Part shown: positions 13,797-23,449 of the stretch, one piece after another
How the letters are laid out: each line of letters starts with the position of its first letter
Position numbering within the stretch: position 1 is the stretch's first letter
Assembly (NCBI GenBank): GCA_964609675.1
Contig: CAZSRX010000044.1
Coordinates: forward strand, 1-26,570
Reading direction: 5' to 3'
Length of the DNA stretch: 26,570 nucleotides
DNA from: CAZSRX01 sp964609675 [NCBI: uncultured Bacteroidota bacterium]
GTDB taxonomy: Bacteria; CLD3; SB21
Position numbers and translations under genes: made by a program
The notes under the pieces: model-generated
What the model was told of the DNA's origin: nothing
Databases searched by the model: none
The model's input: only the letters and a program-made list of their open reading frames with translations

Positions 13797-15131
13797 GTGC
13801 TTCTGAAAAAATCATCTCAACCTTATAAAGTGGCGGTTATCGGATCGGGTCCGGCCGGTTTTTATTCCGCGTACCATTTGTTTCTGCAAGCCCGGAATGT
13901 TGTAATTGACATGTTCGAACGTCTGCCAACGCCCTACGGATTGGTTCGTCACGGCGTCGCGCCGGATCACCAGTCCGTAAAATCTGTGTGCGGCGTGTTT
14001 GAATCGGTAGCGTCCAATTCCGGTTTCCGATTTTTCGGCAACGTGGAATTCGGCCGGCATTTTTTGAGAAGCGATTTAGCCAGGCATTATCATCATGTAA
14101 TTTATGCTGTCGGATCGCCCGTTGACCGCCGTCTAAATATTCCCGGCGAGACGCTCCCCGGCTTTCATACATCCGGAGAATTTATCGGATGGTATAACGG
14201 GCATCCCGGTTTTTCGGAACGCCATTTTAACCTGAACGTGACGGATGTGGTCATTATAGGCAACGGTAACGTAGCCCTTGATGTCGCACGCATTCTTTTG
14301 CTTCCACTGGATCGTCTTAATAAAACCGATATGGCGGATCATGCTTTGAATGCTTTTAAACGGCGGGCGATACGCCGGGTACATATTCTTGGTCGCCGCG
14401 GGCCGGAACATGCTGCTTTCAATTTTGCGCTGCTCAACGAGTTCAGGGAAATTCCTGATTTACGCGTGCGTATAGCCGGCATAAACGCTAAGGATAAAGA
14501 TTGGCTGGCTGCTTCCGGGAAAAAAAACATAGAAACCCTGCGTGATATTATCAATTGTGAGGCCCCTGGCAGCCGCGCGGAACTGATATTTCATTTTTAT
14601 TCCAAACCGGAGCGCGTCATCGGGGAAGGCCGCGTATCGAGCGTTGCCGTTGTTTCGCCACCGGCAGCTTCGTGGATTATACCGGCAGGACTTGTTATTA
14701 GCGCCATTGGTTCTACCGGAGAACATCTTCCGGGCCTGCCTTTTGATTATCAGCGGGGCATTATACCCAATATAAAAGGGCGCGTTCTGGATCCGTTGAG
14801 TAATAACATCTATGCCGGCGAATATGTAGCGGGCTGGATTAAACGTGGCTCCAACGGGACTATCGGGCACAACAAACCAGACGCTATGGAAACCGTAACC
14901 AGCATGTTGGAAGATTACCGGTCCGGTCGTTTTATGCCCGAACACCATGATGCCGAAAACCAAACAGATTTTTCACAGATTTCAAACCTTACCACGGTAT
15001 TTAACTTTGATAACTGGCGCATGCTTGATACCCTGGAAAAACAAAAAGGGACCGTCCTTGGACGGCCCCGAGTAAAATTTGTTGCGCTGAAGGAAATGAT
15101 TCGCGCGCTTGCGATAGACGGTTTATCGTAA
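13797..15131 (+). CDS. Ferredoxin/adrenodoxin-type NADP+ reductase (FprA-like), 444 aa
   Basis: FAD flavoprotein expected to move electrons between NADP(H) and a ferredoxin. It shows the FAD-binding GSGPAGFYSAYHL motif near the N-terminus, the signature YGLVRHGVAPDHQSVK, a second NADP-binding motif GNGNVALDVARIL at about 155-167, and the C-terminal YAGEYVAGWIKRGSNGTIGHNK block typical of adrenodoxin reductase and FprA. GTG at 13797 is preferred (GGAG about 5 nt upstream); TTG at 13794 is too close. Its 3' end overlaps the convergent aminopeptidase gene by 9 bp, and its last 100 bp contain the terminator of that gene on the other strand. The ferredoxin partner is not in the neighbourhood. Confidence 0.93.
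   Translation: MLLKKSSQPYKVAVIGSGPAGFYSAYHLFLQARNVVIDMFERLPTPYGLVRHGVAPDHQSVKSVCGVFESVASNSGFRFFGNVEFGRHFLRSDLARHYHHVIYAVGSPVDRRLNIPGETLPGFHTSGEFIGWYNGHPGFSERHFNLNVTDVVIIGNGNVALDVARILLLPLDRLNKTDMADHALNAFKRRAIRRVHILGRRGPEHAAFNFALLNEFREIPDLRVRIAGINAKDKDWLAASGKKNIETLRDIINCEAPGSRAELIFHFYSKPERVIGEGRVSSVAVVSPPAASWIIPAGLVISAIGSTGEHLPGLPFDYQRGIIPNIKGRVLDPLSNNIYAGEYVAGWIKRGSNGTIGHNKPDAMETVTSMLEDYRSGRFMPEHHDAENQTDFSQISNLTTVFNFDNWRMLDTLEKQKGTVLGRPRVKFVALKEMIRALAIDGLS
15038..15068 (-). terminator. Terminator of the M1 aminopeptidase, embedded in the opposing gene
   Basis: Read on the minus strand: GGGG-CCGTCC-AA-GGACGG-TCCC hairpin (15048-15068) followed by TTTTTGTTTT (15047-15038). It lies about 55 bp after the aminopeptidase stop and inside the coding 3' end of the NADP reductase. 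Confidence 0.75.
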
Positions 15132-17144
15132 TAAATTCATTTTTCGCGTCTTAACCACGGATCCGGCTTCAAGCCGGCATAAATAAATTCCGCTCGCAAC
15201 GGCCTGACCGGAATTATTTTTTCCGTCCCAAACCGCTTGATACTCTCCCGCATCCTGAATGGTATTAACTAAAGTTCGGACCGGCTGGCCCAGAATGTTA
15301 TAAACCGTCAGAGTAACAGGAAGACGTTCCGGCAGGGCGTAGCGGATGACAGTGGACGGATTGAAAGGATTCGGATAATTGGAGTATAATTGCACGAAGT
15401 GCGGACGGCTTTCCGCATCGTTAATGGCGGTGAACGGAATCGTATGCACATCCCGCAGAATCCACTGCTGGGGATCAAGCTGAACGTCCGTCGGTTGTTG
15501 GTTCAGCATTATCGTAAAAATCTGATCCTGCTGGTTGTTAAACACGGTAACCGTGGTATCGCCGCCGCTGTAGATGATTTTTATATCAACCGGCATGGTG
15601 AAAAAGGCAGGCGACGGCGTGTTGACCGTCTGCTGAATGCGCACCTGCAATTCATATTGATTACCCGACGGATTGCTCACCCAACCGATGCCGTAGTTCG
15701 GGTAATTCTCCCCGTAAATCCATTCGGAGAAGAAATAATCCAGGTCCATGCCGCTCACGGTTTCGGCCACCGACTGGAAATCCTCGGCTACCGCGGTTTT
15801 AAATCGGTAGTTGTTGTCCAGCGCGTAGGTTTTCATGATATTGAAAAAGTTGGAATCGCCCACGACATGCCGCAGCATGTGCAATACGCACGCGCCCTTG
15901 CAATAAGTCAGATACCAGTCGAAAATAGTATTGTCGCTTGAAATATCCTGTAACCAGATAGAGCCATCCGCCCATTTGGCTTGATTAAGGTTGTAATTCA
16001 TTTCATCCCAGTAACTGCTGTTACCGTATTTGCGTTCACCGTACAACGCTTCGGAATAGGTGGCGAAGCCCTCGTTAATCCATATATGATGCCAGTCGCG
16101 GCAGGTGATCATGTCGCCGAACCATTGATGCGAGAGTTCATGAGCAATCGTAAACTCACTGGAGGTTCCTGTGGTAGTCATGGTCTGGTGCTCCATGGCG
16201 CCACCCCAGCCGAACTGGCAATGGCCGTATTTCTCATTAATGAACGGATACAGTCCGTATAAGTCGGAAAAAATTTCCAGCATACCGACAGTTTTCGCCA
16301 GAGCCGTACTCCATGAAGAAAAATTAGCCGGATAAATATAGTTTAGTATCAGCATGGAATCTGTGGGTGTATAATAAAAATAATTCCGGCTTTCTGCATA
16401 GTTGGTAAATGAAACCGAAATCAGATAATTGGCTATAGGATAACGGGTTTTCCATTTATAGGTGTGGGTTGTATCAGACGGATAGGAAACCGTGTCCACA
16501 AGAATACCGTTGGATCCCACCTTGTAGGCCTGATGGCAGTTAATCCATATATCGGCGGAGTCGGCTTTATCTTTGGGATCGTCCTTGCACGGCCACCAGT
16601 CCGGCGCGCCGTACGGTTCGCTCAACGTCCAAACGACCTGCTGTCCGTTCTGTGTGGAGAATATAAAACTACCGAAACCGCTGGATCCCGGCACACCGCG
16701 GTAATAAATTATTAACTCAAACGTTTCATCAAGTGCGTAGGTCTTATCCAGGGTAATATTGAGTACATTGGAGGCATGAGAAAAAGCCAGCAATCCGCTG
16801 TTGTTTTTGACTGAATCAACCGTTAATACATTTTGCAGGTCTAATAATACATTGTTTAAAGCATTTATCGTACTTTTTCCCTTTATGGTCACGGAGCCTT
16901 TAATATACTTGGGCCGCGGCGGCACCGTGATTTTTAAATCCAGTTTATAATACGTCACATCAATATTCTGGTCGCCCGGGTAGCTTTTGGCCCATTTTTC
17001 GATTTTCTGCGTGTTAAGGAATTTTGCTTTTTCGCTTTCCATCAACATTTGTTTTTCCCAGATACGCTCGCGATGGAGTTCCTGTGAGAACATGTTACCG
17101 GATGGGATTAAAATCGGAATAAGAAGTAAAAATAAGTACCGCAT
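15123..17144 (-). CDS. Secreted M1-family metallo-aminopeptidase with C-terminal sorting domain, 673 aa
   Basis: Zinc peptidase of the gluzincin M1 family. GAMEH (315-319) is the substrate-recognition motif; HELSH (335-339) plus Glu358 (NEGF) form the HExxH-x18-E zinc site. Signal peptide at 1-20 (MRYLFLLLIPILIPSGNMFS). The N-terminal beta domain (about 55-250) precedes the catalytic domain. The last 85 residues carry a FlgD-Ig/type IX-like sorting domain (YPNPFNPSTVIRYALPE...VYNILGQPVRTLV...GIYLCRLEAGSVVKTRKM). Expected to be exported to the surface or medium and trim peptides for nutrition. Convergent with the NADP reductase, overlapping 9 bp. Confidence 0.95.
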   Translation of the reverse strand: MRYLFLLLIPILIPSGNMFSQELHRERIWEKQMLMESEKAKFLNTQKIEKWAKSYPGDQNIDVTYYKLDLKITVPPRPKYIKGSVTIKGKSTINALNNVLLDLQNVLTVDSVKNNSGLLAFSHASNVLNITLDKTYALDETFELIIYYRGVPGSSGFGSFIFSTQNGQQVVWTLSEPYGAPDWWPCKDDPKDKADSADIWINCHQAYKVGSNGILVDTVSYPSDTTHTYKWKTRYPIANYLISVSFTNYAESRNYFYYTPTDSMLILNYIYPANFSSWSTALAKTVGMLEIFSDLYGLYPFINEKYGHCQFGWGGAMEHQTMTTTGTSSEFTIAHELSHQWFGDMITCRDWHHIWINEGFATYSEALYGERKYGNSSYWDEMNYNLNQAKWADGSIWLQDISSDNTIFDWYLTYCKGACVLHMLRHVVGDSNFFNIMKTYALDNNYRFKTAVAEDFQSVAETVSGMDLDYFFSEWIYGENYPNYGIGWVSNPSGNQYELQVRIQQTVNTPSPAFFTMPVDIKIIYSGGDTTVTVFNNQQDQIFTIMLNQQPTDVQLDPQQWILRDVHTIPFTAINDAESRPHFVQLYSNYPNPFNPSTVIRYALPERLPVTLTVYNILGQPVRTLVNTIQDAGEYQAVWDGKNNSGQAVASGIYLCRLEAGSVVKTRKMNLLR

Positions 17145-17240
17145 GGGTTATCCTTGTTTTTTGAATGGTGTTTATAGTATAAGGGTATTATTATTTAACG
17201 TGCCATCAACATTAAAAGTTACATAAATAAACCGCCAGGA

Positions 17241-20165
17241 TTACTTTACAAGTATCATTTTTCTTGTTTTCACAAATTCCCCCGCCTGCAGACGGTACAG
17301 GTAAACGCCGTTGCTGACTTCGTTTCCATAATGGTCGCGGCCGTTCCATACGACAGTGTATGGGCCGGCCGGCTGTTCCCGGTCCACCAACGTATAGACT
17401 TCCTGCCCGAGGATGTTGTAGATTTTAAGCGTCACCTTGCTGTTCACGGCCAACTGATAACGGATTACCGTGGAAGGATTAAACGGATTCGGGTAATTCG
17501 GCATTAATTCAAATTGACCGGGCCGTGAATCATATTCGGAAACACCAACGGAAGAAGTAACCGTCATCTGAACCGGAACACCGGTAACCGTGTGGAGTGT
17601 GTCATTGCTGATCACAAGAATATCGGTCGTGTAATGGCCGGCGGGCAGTCCGGATTCGGCGGACAGACGAACCGATATCTGTAAATCAGCGCCGGCGCTT
17701 AACAGGCCGGCTCTCGGCGTAATCGTCAGCCATGATGTGCCGGCCGTATCCATGATAAAAAATTTAAAATCGCCGGGGCCGTTGTTGTGAAGCCAGACAT
17801 GGACGGTGATGAAGCCGTTTTCAGGAACGGTATCCGTAACGGCCAGCGGCGCCAAGTTCACCTGCGGCTGGAGTTCCGGCAGTACAATCAGGTAATAGGG
17901 ATATTTCATTACTGACTGATTTTGATCATTGGTTTTTAATATGGCGGTAGCCTGATAACTGCCGGGCGGGACGGACCCCAGCGTCATAAAACTGATTAAG
18001 CCGGATGCCGCCGGCGACAAGGTGTCGCCGGGGAGGTCCATGCTGAACCATGACGGATCTTTTTCCGTGCCCAGCCTTCCGTGGCCGAGATCCGGCGCCG
18101 CGTCGGGGATATGCTTCGGCTCGTAATCTTCAAACGAAAAAATATCAAATGTCGAATCCACTTCGATGAAACCGGAGGCGAGGTTGATAGTGTTATCGGT
18201 GTCAATTGACGAAAGAAGAGTGACGGTGAAACGCACCTGATTTCCGGATCGGGTTATGCCCGAAAGCGCGGCGCCCGCGATTTCGACGGTATCACCGGCC
18301 CATTTAATCAGTACCGCCGGAACAAAAAGAGTTTGGTACTGATAATACAGGCTGGGCTTGGTGGTGAAGATCAATTCGTACTCTGAGCCCACATCGGTAT
18401 TGCTTACACCCAGATTGGCGAGCGGTGGATACATTCCGGTCATGAAATCCTGATCCGTATCCAGAGAAATCACACCTACCATATTCGTGTCCACCGGCGC
18501 GCTGAACGTAACCGTACACGGCATGGTGGTGAGGATAAAGGTATTGATCGAAAGGTCGATGCTAACGGCATCCGGGTACGTCAAGCCGGGGATGTTATGC
18601 GGTCTCCCGTTGAAATCATTGGCCGGATCGGTCGTTACCGTCGATTCCATCCAATCGCCCAATTCCGGAGAAGCATGAGCGGCCAGGGTTGAAAGGTCCG
18701 CCGGGAACGGAGCGCTTTTCAGTTTGCGCCAAACGTCTTTGAGCTTTGCGGAATGAAAATTTTTCGTTGCAGATTTTTTTGACTGGAACGCGTGATGTTT
18801 CGTGCTGGTCGGTAGGCCGAAGGTGTCTTTCAGGGTAACGATAAGGCTTTGGTTACCGATGTTCGTGAGCGCCAACTGATTAAACGCTTCTCCGCCGACA
18901 TGAATCGTGTCGCGGAATAAAGTTATAGTATCGATGAACAATGTCGGTTTGGCGGCGGTGTCCCATATCGGGAGATAATCAACGAAACCTAACGTGTCGA
19001 TATCCGTGTTATGAACGATATATCTTTCGACCGAATCGCGGATAACGGAACCCCAGAAATTATTTTCCGCCCTGATAGGTTGCGGAGTATTGTTATAAAG
19101 CGCAAACGTTTTACCGCTATTACCGTTGTTGTAAATAATATTGTGTCCGTTGTCAAAATCAGACAAATTGGACAGGTCTCCCAAAATCGGCTGCGCTTTT
19201 CCCTGAATCGTAATGCCCCATAGATTTCCGTTTATGGTATTGTTTGATACAATTAATTGATTAGCGGATGCATTTCCGTTGAAATTGATGCCGCTGCCAC
19301 CGAGATTCGGATTATTCTGGATATTGTTGTTTTCAATCCGGTTATTCAAAACAAGCCCCGAGACGGGGTAACCCAGAAAAGCCATTCCGTAACGGTTATT
19401 AAATATATGATTATTTTCCACACGGCATAATAACTGTCCGGTTCCCGTAAGATTCGAAATGCCGATACCGCCGGCGTTGGTATAAAGGCCTTCGATAAGG
19501 TTGTCCCGGATGATGAGGGTGTCCGCTGAGCCGGTGCCCAGGTTTATTTGAGGATAGTTGCCGTTGGATACATCATTGTGGTAAATATGATTAGCGATGA
19601 TTTTCGGCGAGGCCGCGGCGTTGGCGCTGGACATGATGGCGGCGCGGTTGTTCAAAAAAAAGGTGCAGTTTTGTATGACCGGATTGCATTGAAGGATATC
19701 CAGGGCGCCGGATGCATAAGCCGATCCGTTTTTTCGGAATGTGCAGTACTCAAAAATCATGTCGGAACCGATAATCTTGTTTCCTCCGCCGAATTCAAAC
19801 CGCGCATGACGCATCCATGACGATGGCGAATTGTCAAAACGGAAACCGGCATAGTTAGCGGTTGTGTCAATTGCCGTGAAAATAACCTCCTCCGGCGGAT
19901 CCACCAGCATGATTCCGGTTACCGTTACGGTACAGGCAGCGGCGATTTTAACCGTGACATTTTGCAGGATGCTCAGCGTATCGGTCGCGGACAATGTTAG
20001 GTTACTATTAAAAAAATAGATTTCCGGGCCGCCGGTTACCACTCCTCCGGAATACGCGACCAGACTATCCAAAGTCCAGCTTTTATGATTACCCGGTGTG
20101 GCATACTGGGCGTCGGCTGAGTGAAAAGAAAGTAAAAACGCCAACACATAGAGATAGTGTTTCAT
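17241..20165 (-). CDS. Large secreted beta-helix surface protein with C-terminal sorting domain, 974 aa
   Basis: Signal peptide (1-19, ending SADA). Residues about 60-400 are a right-handed parallel beta-helix, with repeated short Asn/Gly/Ile-rich turns (IQNCTFFLNNRAAI, VENNHIFNNRYGMA, VSNNTINGNLWGI) as in pectate-lyase or NosD-type proteins. The middle part (about 500-720) contains a beta-rich domain with a DTDQDFMTG acidic loop, possibly metal-binding. Ig-like regions follow (740-880) and then the sorting domain (NYPNPFNPSTVIRYQLAV...VYLYRLQAGEFVKTRKMILVK). The ATG at 20165 has GAGG upstream. Probably surface-located; no catalytic residues can be named. May be co-transcribed with the aminopeptidase (96-bp gap). 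Confidence 0.92.
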   Translation of the reverse strand: MKHYLYVLAFLLSFHSADAQYATPGNHKSWTLDSLVAYSGGVVTGGPEIYFFNSNLTLSATDTLSILQNVTVKIAAACTVTVTGIMLVDPPEEVIFTAIDTTANYAGFRFDNSPSSWMRHARFEFGGGNKIIGSDMIFEYCTFRKNGSAYASGALDILQCNPVIQNCTFFLNNRAAIMSSANAAASPKIIANHIYHNDVSNGNYPQINLGTGSADTLIIRDNLIEGLYTNAGGIGISNLTGTGQLLCRVENNHIFNNRYGMAFLGYPVSGLVLNNRIENNNIQNNPNLGGSGINFNGNASANQLIVSNNTINGNLWGITIQGKAQPILGDLSNLSDFDNGHNIIYNNGNSGKTFALYNNTPQPIRAENNFWGSVIRDSVERYIVHNTDIDTLGFVDYLPIWDTAAKPTLFIDTITLFRDTIHVGGEAFNQLALTNIGNQSLIVTLKDTFGLPTSTKHHAFQSKKSATKNFHSAKLKDVWRKLKSAPFPADLSTLAAHASPELGDWMESTVTTDPANDFNGRPHNIPGLTYPDAVSIDLSINTFILTTMPCTVTFSAPVDTNMVGVISLDTDQDFMTGMYPPLANLGVSNTDVGSEYELIFTTKPSLYYQYQTLFVPAVLIKWAGDTVEIAGAALSGITRSGNQVRFTVTLLSSIDTDNTINLASGFIEVDSTFDIFSFEDYEPKHIPDAAPDLGHGRLGTEKDPSWFSMDLPGDTLSPAASGLISFMTLGSVPPGSYQATAILKTNDQNQSVMKYPYYLIVLPELQPQVNLAPLAVTDTVPENGFITVHVWLHNNGPGDFKFFIMDTAGTSWLTITPRAGLLSAGADLQISVRLSAESGLPAGHYTTDILVISNDTLHTVTGVPVQMTVTSSVGVSEYDSRPGQFELMPNYPNPFNPSTVIRYQLAVNSKVTLKIYNILGQEVYTLVDREQPAGPYTVVWNGRDHYGNEVSNGVYLYRLQAGEFVKTRKMILVK

Positions 20166-20188
20166 ATTGAATCCTCTTACATGAATGA

Positions 20189-21937
20189 TTATTCTTTATA
20201 ACACACTTTGTTTCTGCCGGCGCCTTTGGCCTGGTAGAGTTGTTCGTCGGCTTTCTGAATCAGTTCTTCCGCGGACTGGGCGTCATCGGGGAACGTAGCG
20301 ACGCCGAGACTGATGGTCAGGTCGCCGTTGGGTTGGGTGTCTTCGTACGGAAAATGCTCATCCTGCACGACCTTGCGGATTTTTTCGGCGAGTTTGACGG
20401 CCGCGGCTTTGGGCGTTTCCGGCAGGATAAAGACAAACTCCTCGCCGCCGTAGCGCGCCACCACGTCGCTGCTACGGATGTTGGAACGAAGCAAATCGGC
20501 CAGCTTGCGCAGAATCTTATCGCCGGCCGGATGACCGTGGGTGTCGTTGTAATGCTTGAAGAAGTCGATATCAATCATAATCAGGGACGTTTTGCTCCAG
20601 TGACGCTTGGAGCGTTTGATTTCACGGTCAAGCTGGCGGCCGAACGAGCGGTAATTGTACAATTCGGTGAGCCCGTCGGTGATAGCCTGTTTTTCGGCAA
20701 GCAAATAGGCCTCCTTAAGATCTTCGTACAGTTGGATGGTTTCGAGCGTCAGCCCGACGGTGCGAACGAACGACTGGAGCATCGGCCGTGTGTTCTCGTT
20801 GAGCCGCTGGTTGCTGATGCCGAGCGCCAGAATACCGCGCAGGCTGTAATGACAACACCGGAAATAATAACTGCTGATATCCCTGAGGCGCGATTCAAAC
20901 ATCATGTCCTTAGGATCCAGTTGGCTGAGTTGTTTGGTCCAGTAATGGCTGTCTTTGTTAATGAAAGCCGGGCAGTCGTTGTTATCGCAGTCCCATTCTG
21001 CCTCGCCTTTGGGACGGCCCTGTATCGGCAGAAAGTAGAGCGTATCCGTCCCGTAGGCCTTCAGGATCGACCGGATATGCGCGCCCAGCTCTGCATCCAC
21101 CCGTTCGGCGGCCTGAATCCAGATGGCGTCCACCAGCAGCGGCTCCTGATAATAAACCAGGTCAAAGAAGGGGTTGCGGTGAATATAAATGCGTCCACAG
21201 TCCGTCGGCGCCAGCACGCGGTGATGCGCACGCAGGTCGAGTGAAATCGTTTCCTGATTGACCAGATACAGTCCCGCGCTGGTCAGATGCAGGTGCTCGC
21301 TGATTAGCTTCGGTAAATCGTTGTAGAGGGCCTCGCGGCCGGGATAAGCGAGAATCTGGTTGGCCAGCATGTTCAGTTGCAGGAGATCCGCGTTGTTGGA
21401 CTTGACCTCTTCGAGCAGTTGGTCTAACTGCTGATTGGTGGCCTGCAGCCGGTGATTGATTTCGTATAATTGCTGGATCTTGTCCGTGAGGCGCTGTACC
21501 AGCCGCTGCGTGTATTTACGCAGTTCAACGTTAGCGGTTACCGTGTCAAACGAAGGGGGCTCGATGACGCCGGTTTCCAGCGCGTTACGGATGTAATTCT
21601 CAAAATAATCCTGATCGAAAGGTTTAACGATATAGCCGTTGCAACCGGAAATGCCCGCCAACTGGCGTTCTTCTTCGGAACTCAGGGCTGATACCGCGAC
21701 AATCGGTATGTGTTTCAGCGCATCCGTATGGCGGATTTTTGTTGTCGTCTCGAAACCATCCAGCCCGGGAAGCATGAGGTCCATCAGAATGAGATCCGGC
21801 GGATCGGCGAGGGCTTTGGCGTAACCCTCCTCGCTGGTATGCGCGGTGTGGATTTCCAGACCCATACCGCGGATGATGCGCGTCACCAGCGCCTGCGCCG
21901 TGAGATCGTCTTCGATGTAAAGGATTTTCTTGGACAT
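20189..21937 (-). CDS. Receiver-GAF-like-GGDEF diguanylate cyclase, 582 aa
   Basis: Makes cyclic di-GMP from two GTP in response to phosphorylation. N-terminal receiver domain (1-120): acidic D10/D11, phospho-acceptor Asp53 (LILMDLMLPGLDG), Lys106 (IVKPF). A coiled coil follows (about 135-190), then a GAF-like sensor region (about 195-400) with a cysteine-containing insertion (CDNNDCPA), possibly metal- or redox-linked. The C-terminal GGDEF domain has the active form GGEEF (497-501) and an intact inhibitory RxxD site, RSSD (488-491), five residues upstream. So it should be active and product-inhibited. No paired histidine kinase is adjacent. The two small genes upstream may share its transcript (gap 6 bp). 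Confidence 0.94.
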   Translation of the reverse strand: MSKKILYIEDDLTAQALVTRIIRGMGLEIHTAHTSEEGYAKALADPPDLILMDLMLPGLDGFETTTKIRHTDALKHIPIVAVSALSSEEERQLAGISGCNGYIVKPFDQDYFENYIRNALETGVIEPPSFDTVTANVELRKYTQRLVQRLTDKIQQLYEINHRLQATNQQLDQLLEEVKSNNADLLQLNMLANQILAYPGREALYNDLPKLISEHLHLTSAGLYLVNQETISLDLRAHHRVLAPTDCGRIYIHRNPFFDLVYYQEPLLVDAIWIQAAERVDAELGAHIRSILKAYGTDTLYFLPIQGRPKGEAEWDCDNNDCPAFINKDSHYWTKQLSQLDPKDMMFESRLRDISSYYFRCCHYSLRGILALGISNQRLNENTRPMLQSFVRTVGLTLETIQLYEDLKEAYLLAEKQAITDGLTELYNYRSFGRQLDREIKRSKRHWSKTSLIMIDIDFFKHYNDTHGHPAGDKILRKLADLLRSNIRSSDVVARYGGEEFVFILPETPKAAAVKLAEKIRKVVQDEHFPYEDTQPNGDLTISLGVATFPDDAQSAEELIQKADEQLYQAKGAGRNKVCYKE

Positions 21938-21943
21938 GGAAAC

Positions 21944-22132
21944 TTATTGACGCTGCTGGATGATTTTGGTCTCGCTTTCTTTTTCGTAAAACTCGCCGGT
22001 CTTACGGCTTTCTGTCACGGCGCCGAGCGTCTCGAACAATCGAGAAACATCTTCGCATGAAGCGCCTTTGATGCCGTGTATGGTATATTCTACGCGGCCG
22101 TCGGAATGAATGGTGAATTCGATTTCTTCCAT
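21944..22132 (-). CDS. DUF2997 family protein, 62 aa
   Basis: Small acidic protein MEEIEFTIHSDGRVEYTIHGIKG.SC matching the DUF2997 pattern (beta-hairpin, then 'G.KG.SC..(V/L)...E.LG'). I start it at ATG 22132; the frame is open to 22165 but that would run into the end of the DUF1257 gene. DUF2997 and DUF1257 genes are frequent neighbours in other genomes, often with a ferredoxin and an AAA ATPase; only these two are here. Biochemical role unknown. Confidence 0.8.
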   Translation of the reverse strand: MEEIEFTIHSDGRVEYTIHGIKGASCEDVSRLFETLGAVTESRKTGEFYEKESETKIIQQRQ

Positions 22133-22155
22133 GGGATTTCTTTTTTGTGGCAGGG

Positions 22156-22527
22156 TTAATTCCATTTGCGAAGAACCAGCCGTACCGATTTTTGATCGTC
22201 GGTGGTCTCCTTAACCAAATTGAAGCCGGCCTTTTTTGCTTCCGCGAGCACTTTATGATAGGCGTAACGCTGGGCAACCTGATCGATGAAGCGGGTATTT
22301 TTCTTCAGGATCATATCGTCGCCGGTAAGCTGATAGGCGCCGTCTTTGTCCAGGACAAACCCCACGATACCGAAAGGGGTTTTCACAGCGAGGTCCACCT
22401 CGAAAACCCTGTTCAGCAGTGTCTGGATTTTTTTTGTTTTAAGAATTTCACATTTAAGGTCCTTAAGCCCGGCTTCCAGATATAGCCGTTCCGTAAGGTT
22501 TGTTTTGAGCATGACGTATTTGGACAT
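22156..22527 (-). CDS. DUF1257 / Ycf35-like protein, 123 aa
   Basis: Starts MSKYVMLKTNLTERLYLEAGLKDL and contains a central beta-rich segment (VDLAVKTPFGIVGFVLDKDGAYQLTGDD) followed by a helical 'FIDQVAQRYAYHKVLAEAKKAGF' tail, the layout of the DUF1257 family that includes plastid and cyanobacterial Ycf35. Lies 23 bp upstream of the DUF2997 gene, its usual companion, and likely in one operon with it. Molecular function is not established. Confidence 0.8.
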   Translation of the reverse strand: MSKYVMLKTNLTERLYLEAGLKDLKCEILKTKKIQTLLNRVFEVDLAVKTPFGIVGFVLDKDGAYQLTGDDMILKKNTRFIDQVAQRYAYHKVLAEAKKAGFNLVKETTDDQKSVRLVLRKWN

Positions 22528-22568
22528 GAGAGGCTTTCTTTTTTTACGGAAGTCGTTAATTAATGCCG

Positions 22569-23345
22569 TTACCCCGAACGATGGACAAAGGTCGCGCCGG
22601 CCTGATGCGTGGGGAAGATGATGACTTCACCGATGTTTACGTGGGGCGGGCGTGTGGCGATAAATAAAATCGTTTCGGCGATATCTTCCGGTTTCAACGC
22701 TTTAATGTTCTCATACACTTTTTTGGCGCGCGTTTCATTTCCGCGGAACCGTACGATGCTGAATTCCGTTTCCACCAGTCCCGGATCCACGGAACTCACG
22801 CGGACGGGCGTATCCACGAGATCAATCATCAGGCCTTTACTGAGGGCGCGCACGGCGTGTTTGGTGGCGCAGTAGACGTTGCCGCCGGGATAAACTTCGT
22901 GGCCGGCAATGGATCCGAGGTTGATGATATGTCCGCGGTTTCTTCCGACCATGCCCGGAACCACCGCGCGGCTGACATAGAGCAATCCTTTGATGTTCGT
23001 GTCAATCATCTCTTCCCAATCATCCGGGGAAGCTTCATGCAATTTGTCTAAACCGCGGGCCAGGCCGGCATTGTTGATGAGGATATCAATGGCCGCCCAT
23101 TCCTCAGGCAGGTTGGCAATGGCGGTTTCCACGGCGGCGCGGTTGGTGACATCAAGCGGTACGCTATGGCACCGGGCCGCATACCGCTTCATTAAATCCT
23201 CGGATAATACTTTCAGACGGTCGGCGCGCCGGGCGGTTAGAATGAGCTGGGCGCCTTCACGGGCAAAAGTTTCCGCGCAGGCCCTGCCGATACCCGCGCT
23301 GGCGCCGGTTATCAGCACAATACGGTTCTTAATGCTGTCAGACAT
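22569..23345 (-). CDS. Short-chain dehydrogenase/reductase (YdfG-like), 258 aa
   Basis: Classical SDR: cofactor motif TGASAGIG (13-20), NNAG (91-94), and catalytic Ser145, Tyr158, Lys162 (YCATK). Arginines after the second strand (TARRADRL) suggest NADP preference. The overall pattern, including DPGLVETEFS and the late IIFPTHQAG, resembles YdfG-type 3-hydroxy-acid (serine) dehydrogenases, but substrate cannot be set from sequence alone. Cytoplasmic. Same strand as the DUF1257 gene, 41 bp upstream. Confidence 0.93.
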   Translation of the reverse strand: MSDSIKNRIVLITGASAGIGRACAETFAREGAQLILTARRADRLKVLSEDLMKRYAARCHSVPLDVTNRAAVETAIANLPEEWAAIDILINNAGLARGLDKLHEASPDDWEEMIDTNIKGLLYVSRAVVPGMVGRNRGHIINLGSIAGHEVYPGGNVYCATKHAVRALSKGLMIDLVDTPVRVSSVDPGLVETEFSIVRFRGNETRAKKVYENIKALKPEDIAETILFIATRPPHVNIGEVIIFPTHQAGATFVHRSG

Positions 23346-23449
23346 AATTATCCTTTTACGTTTTATTTAACTCGGGAATGTAATACCTTCAGAAATACAA
23401 ATCAAACGAAAACAGTAAAATTATTACGCCAAAATCTTTCAGCGCTTGA

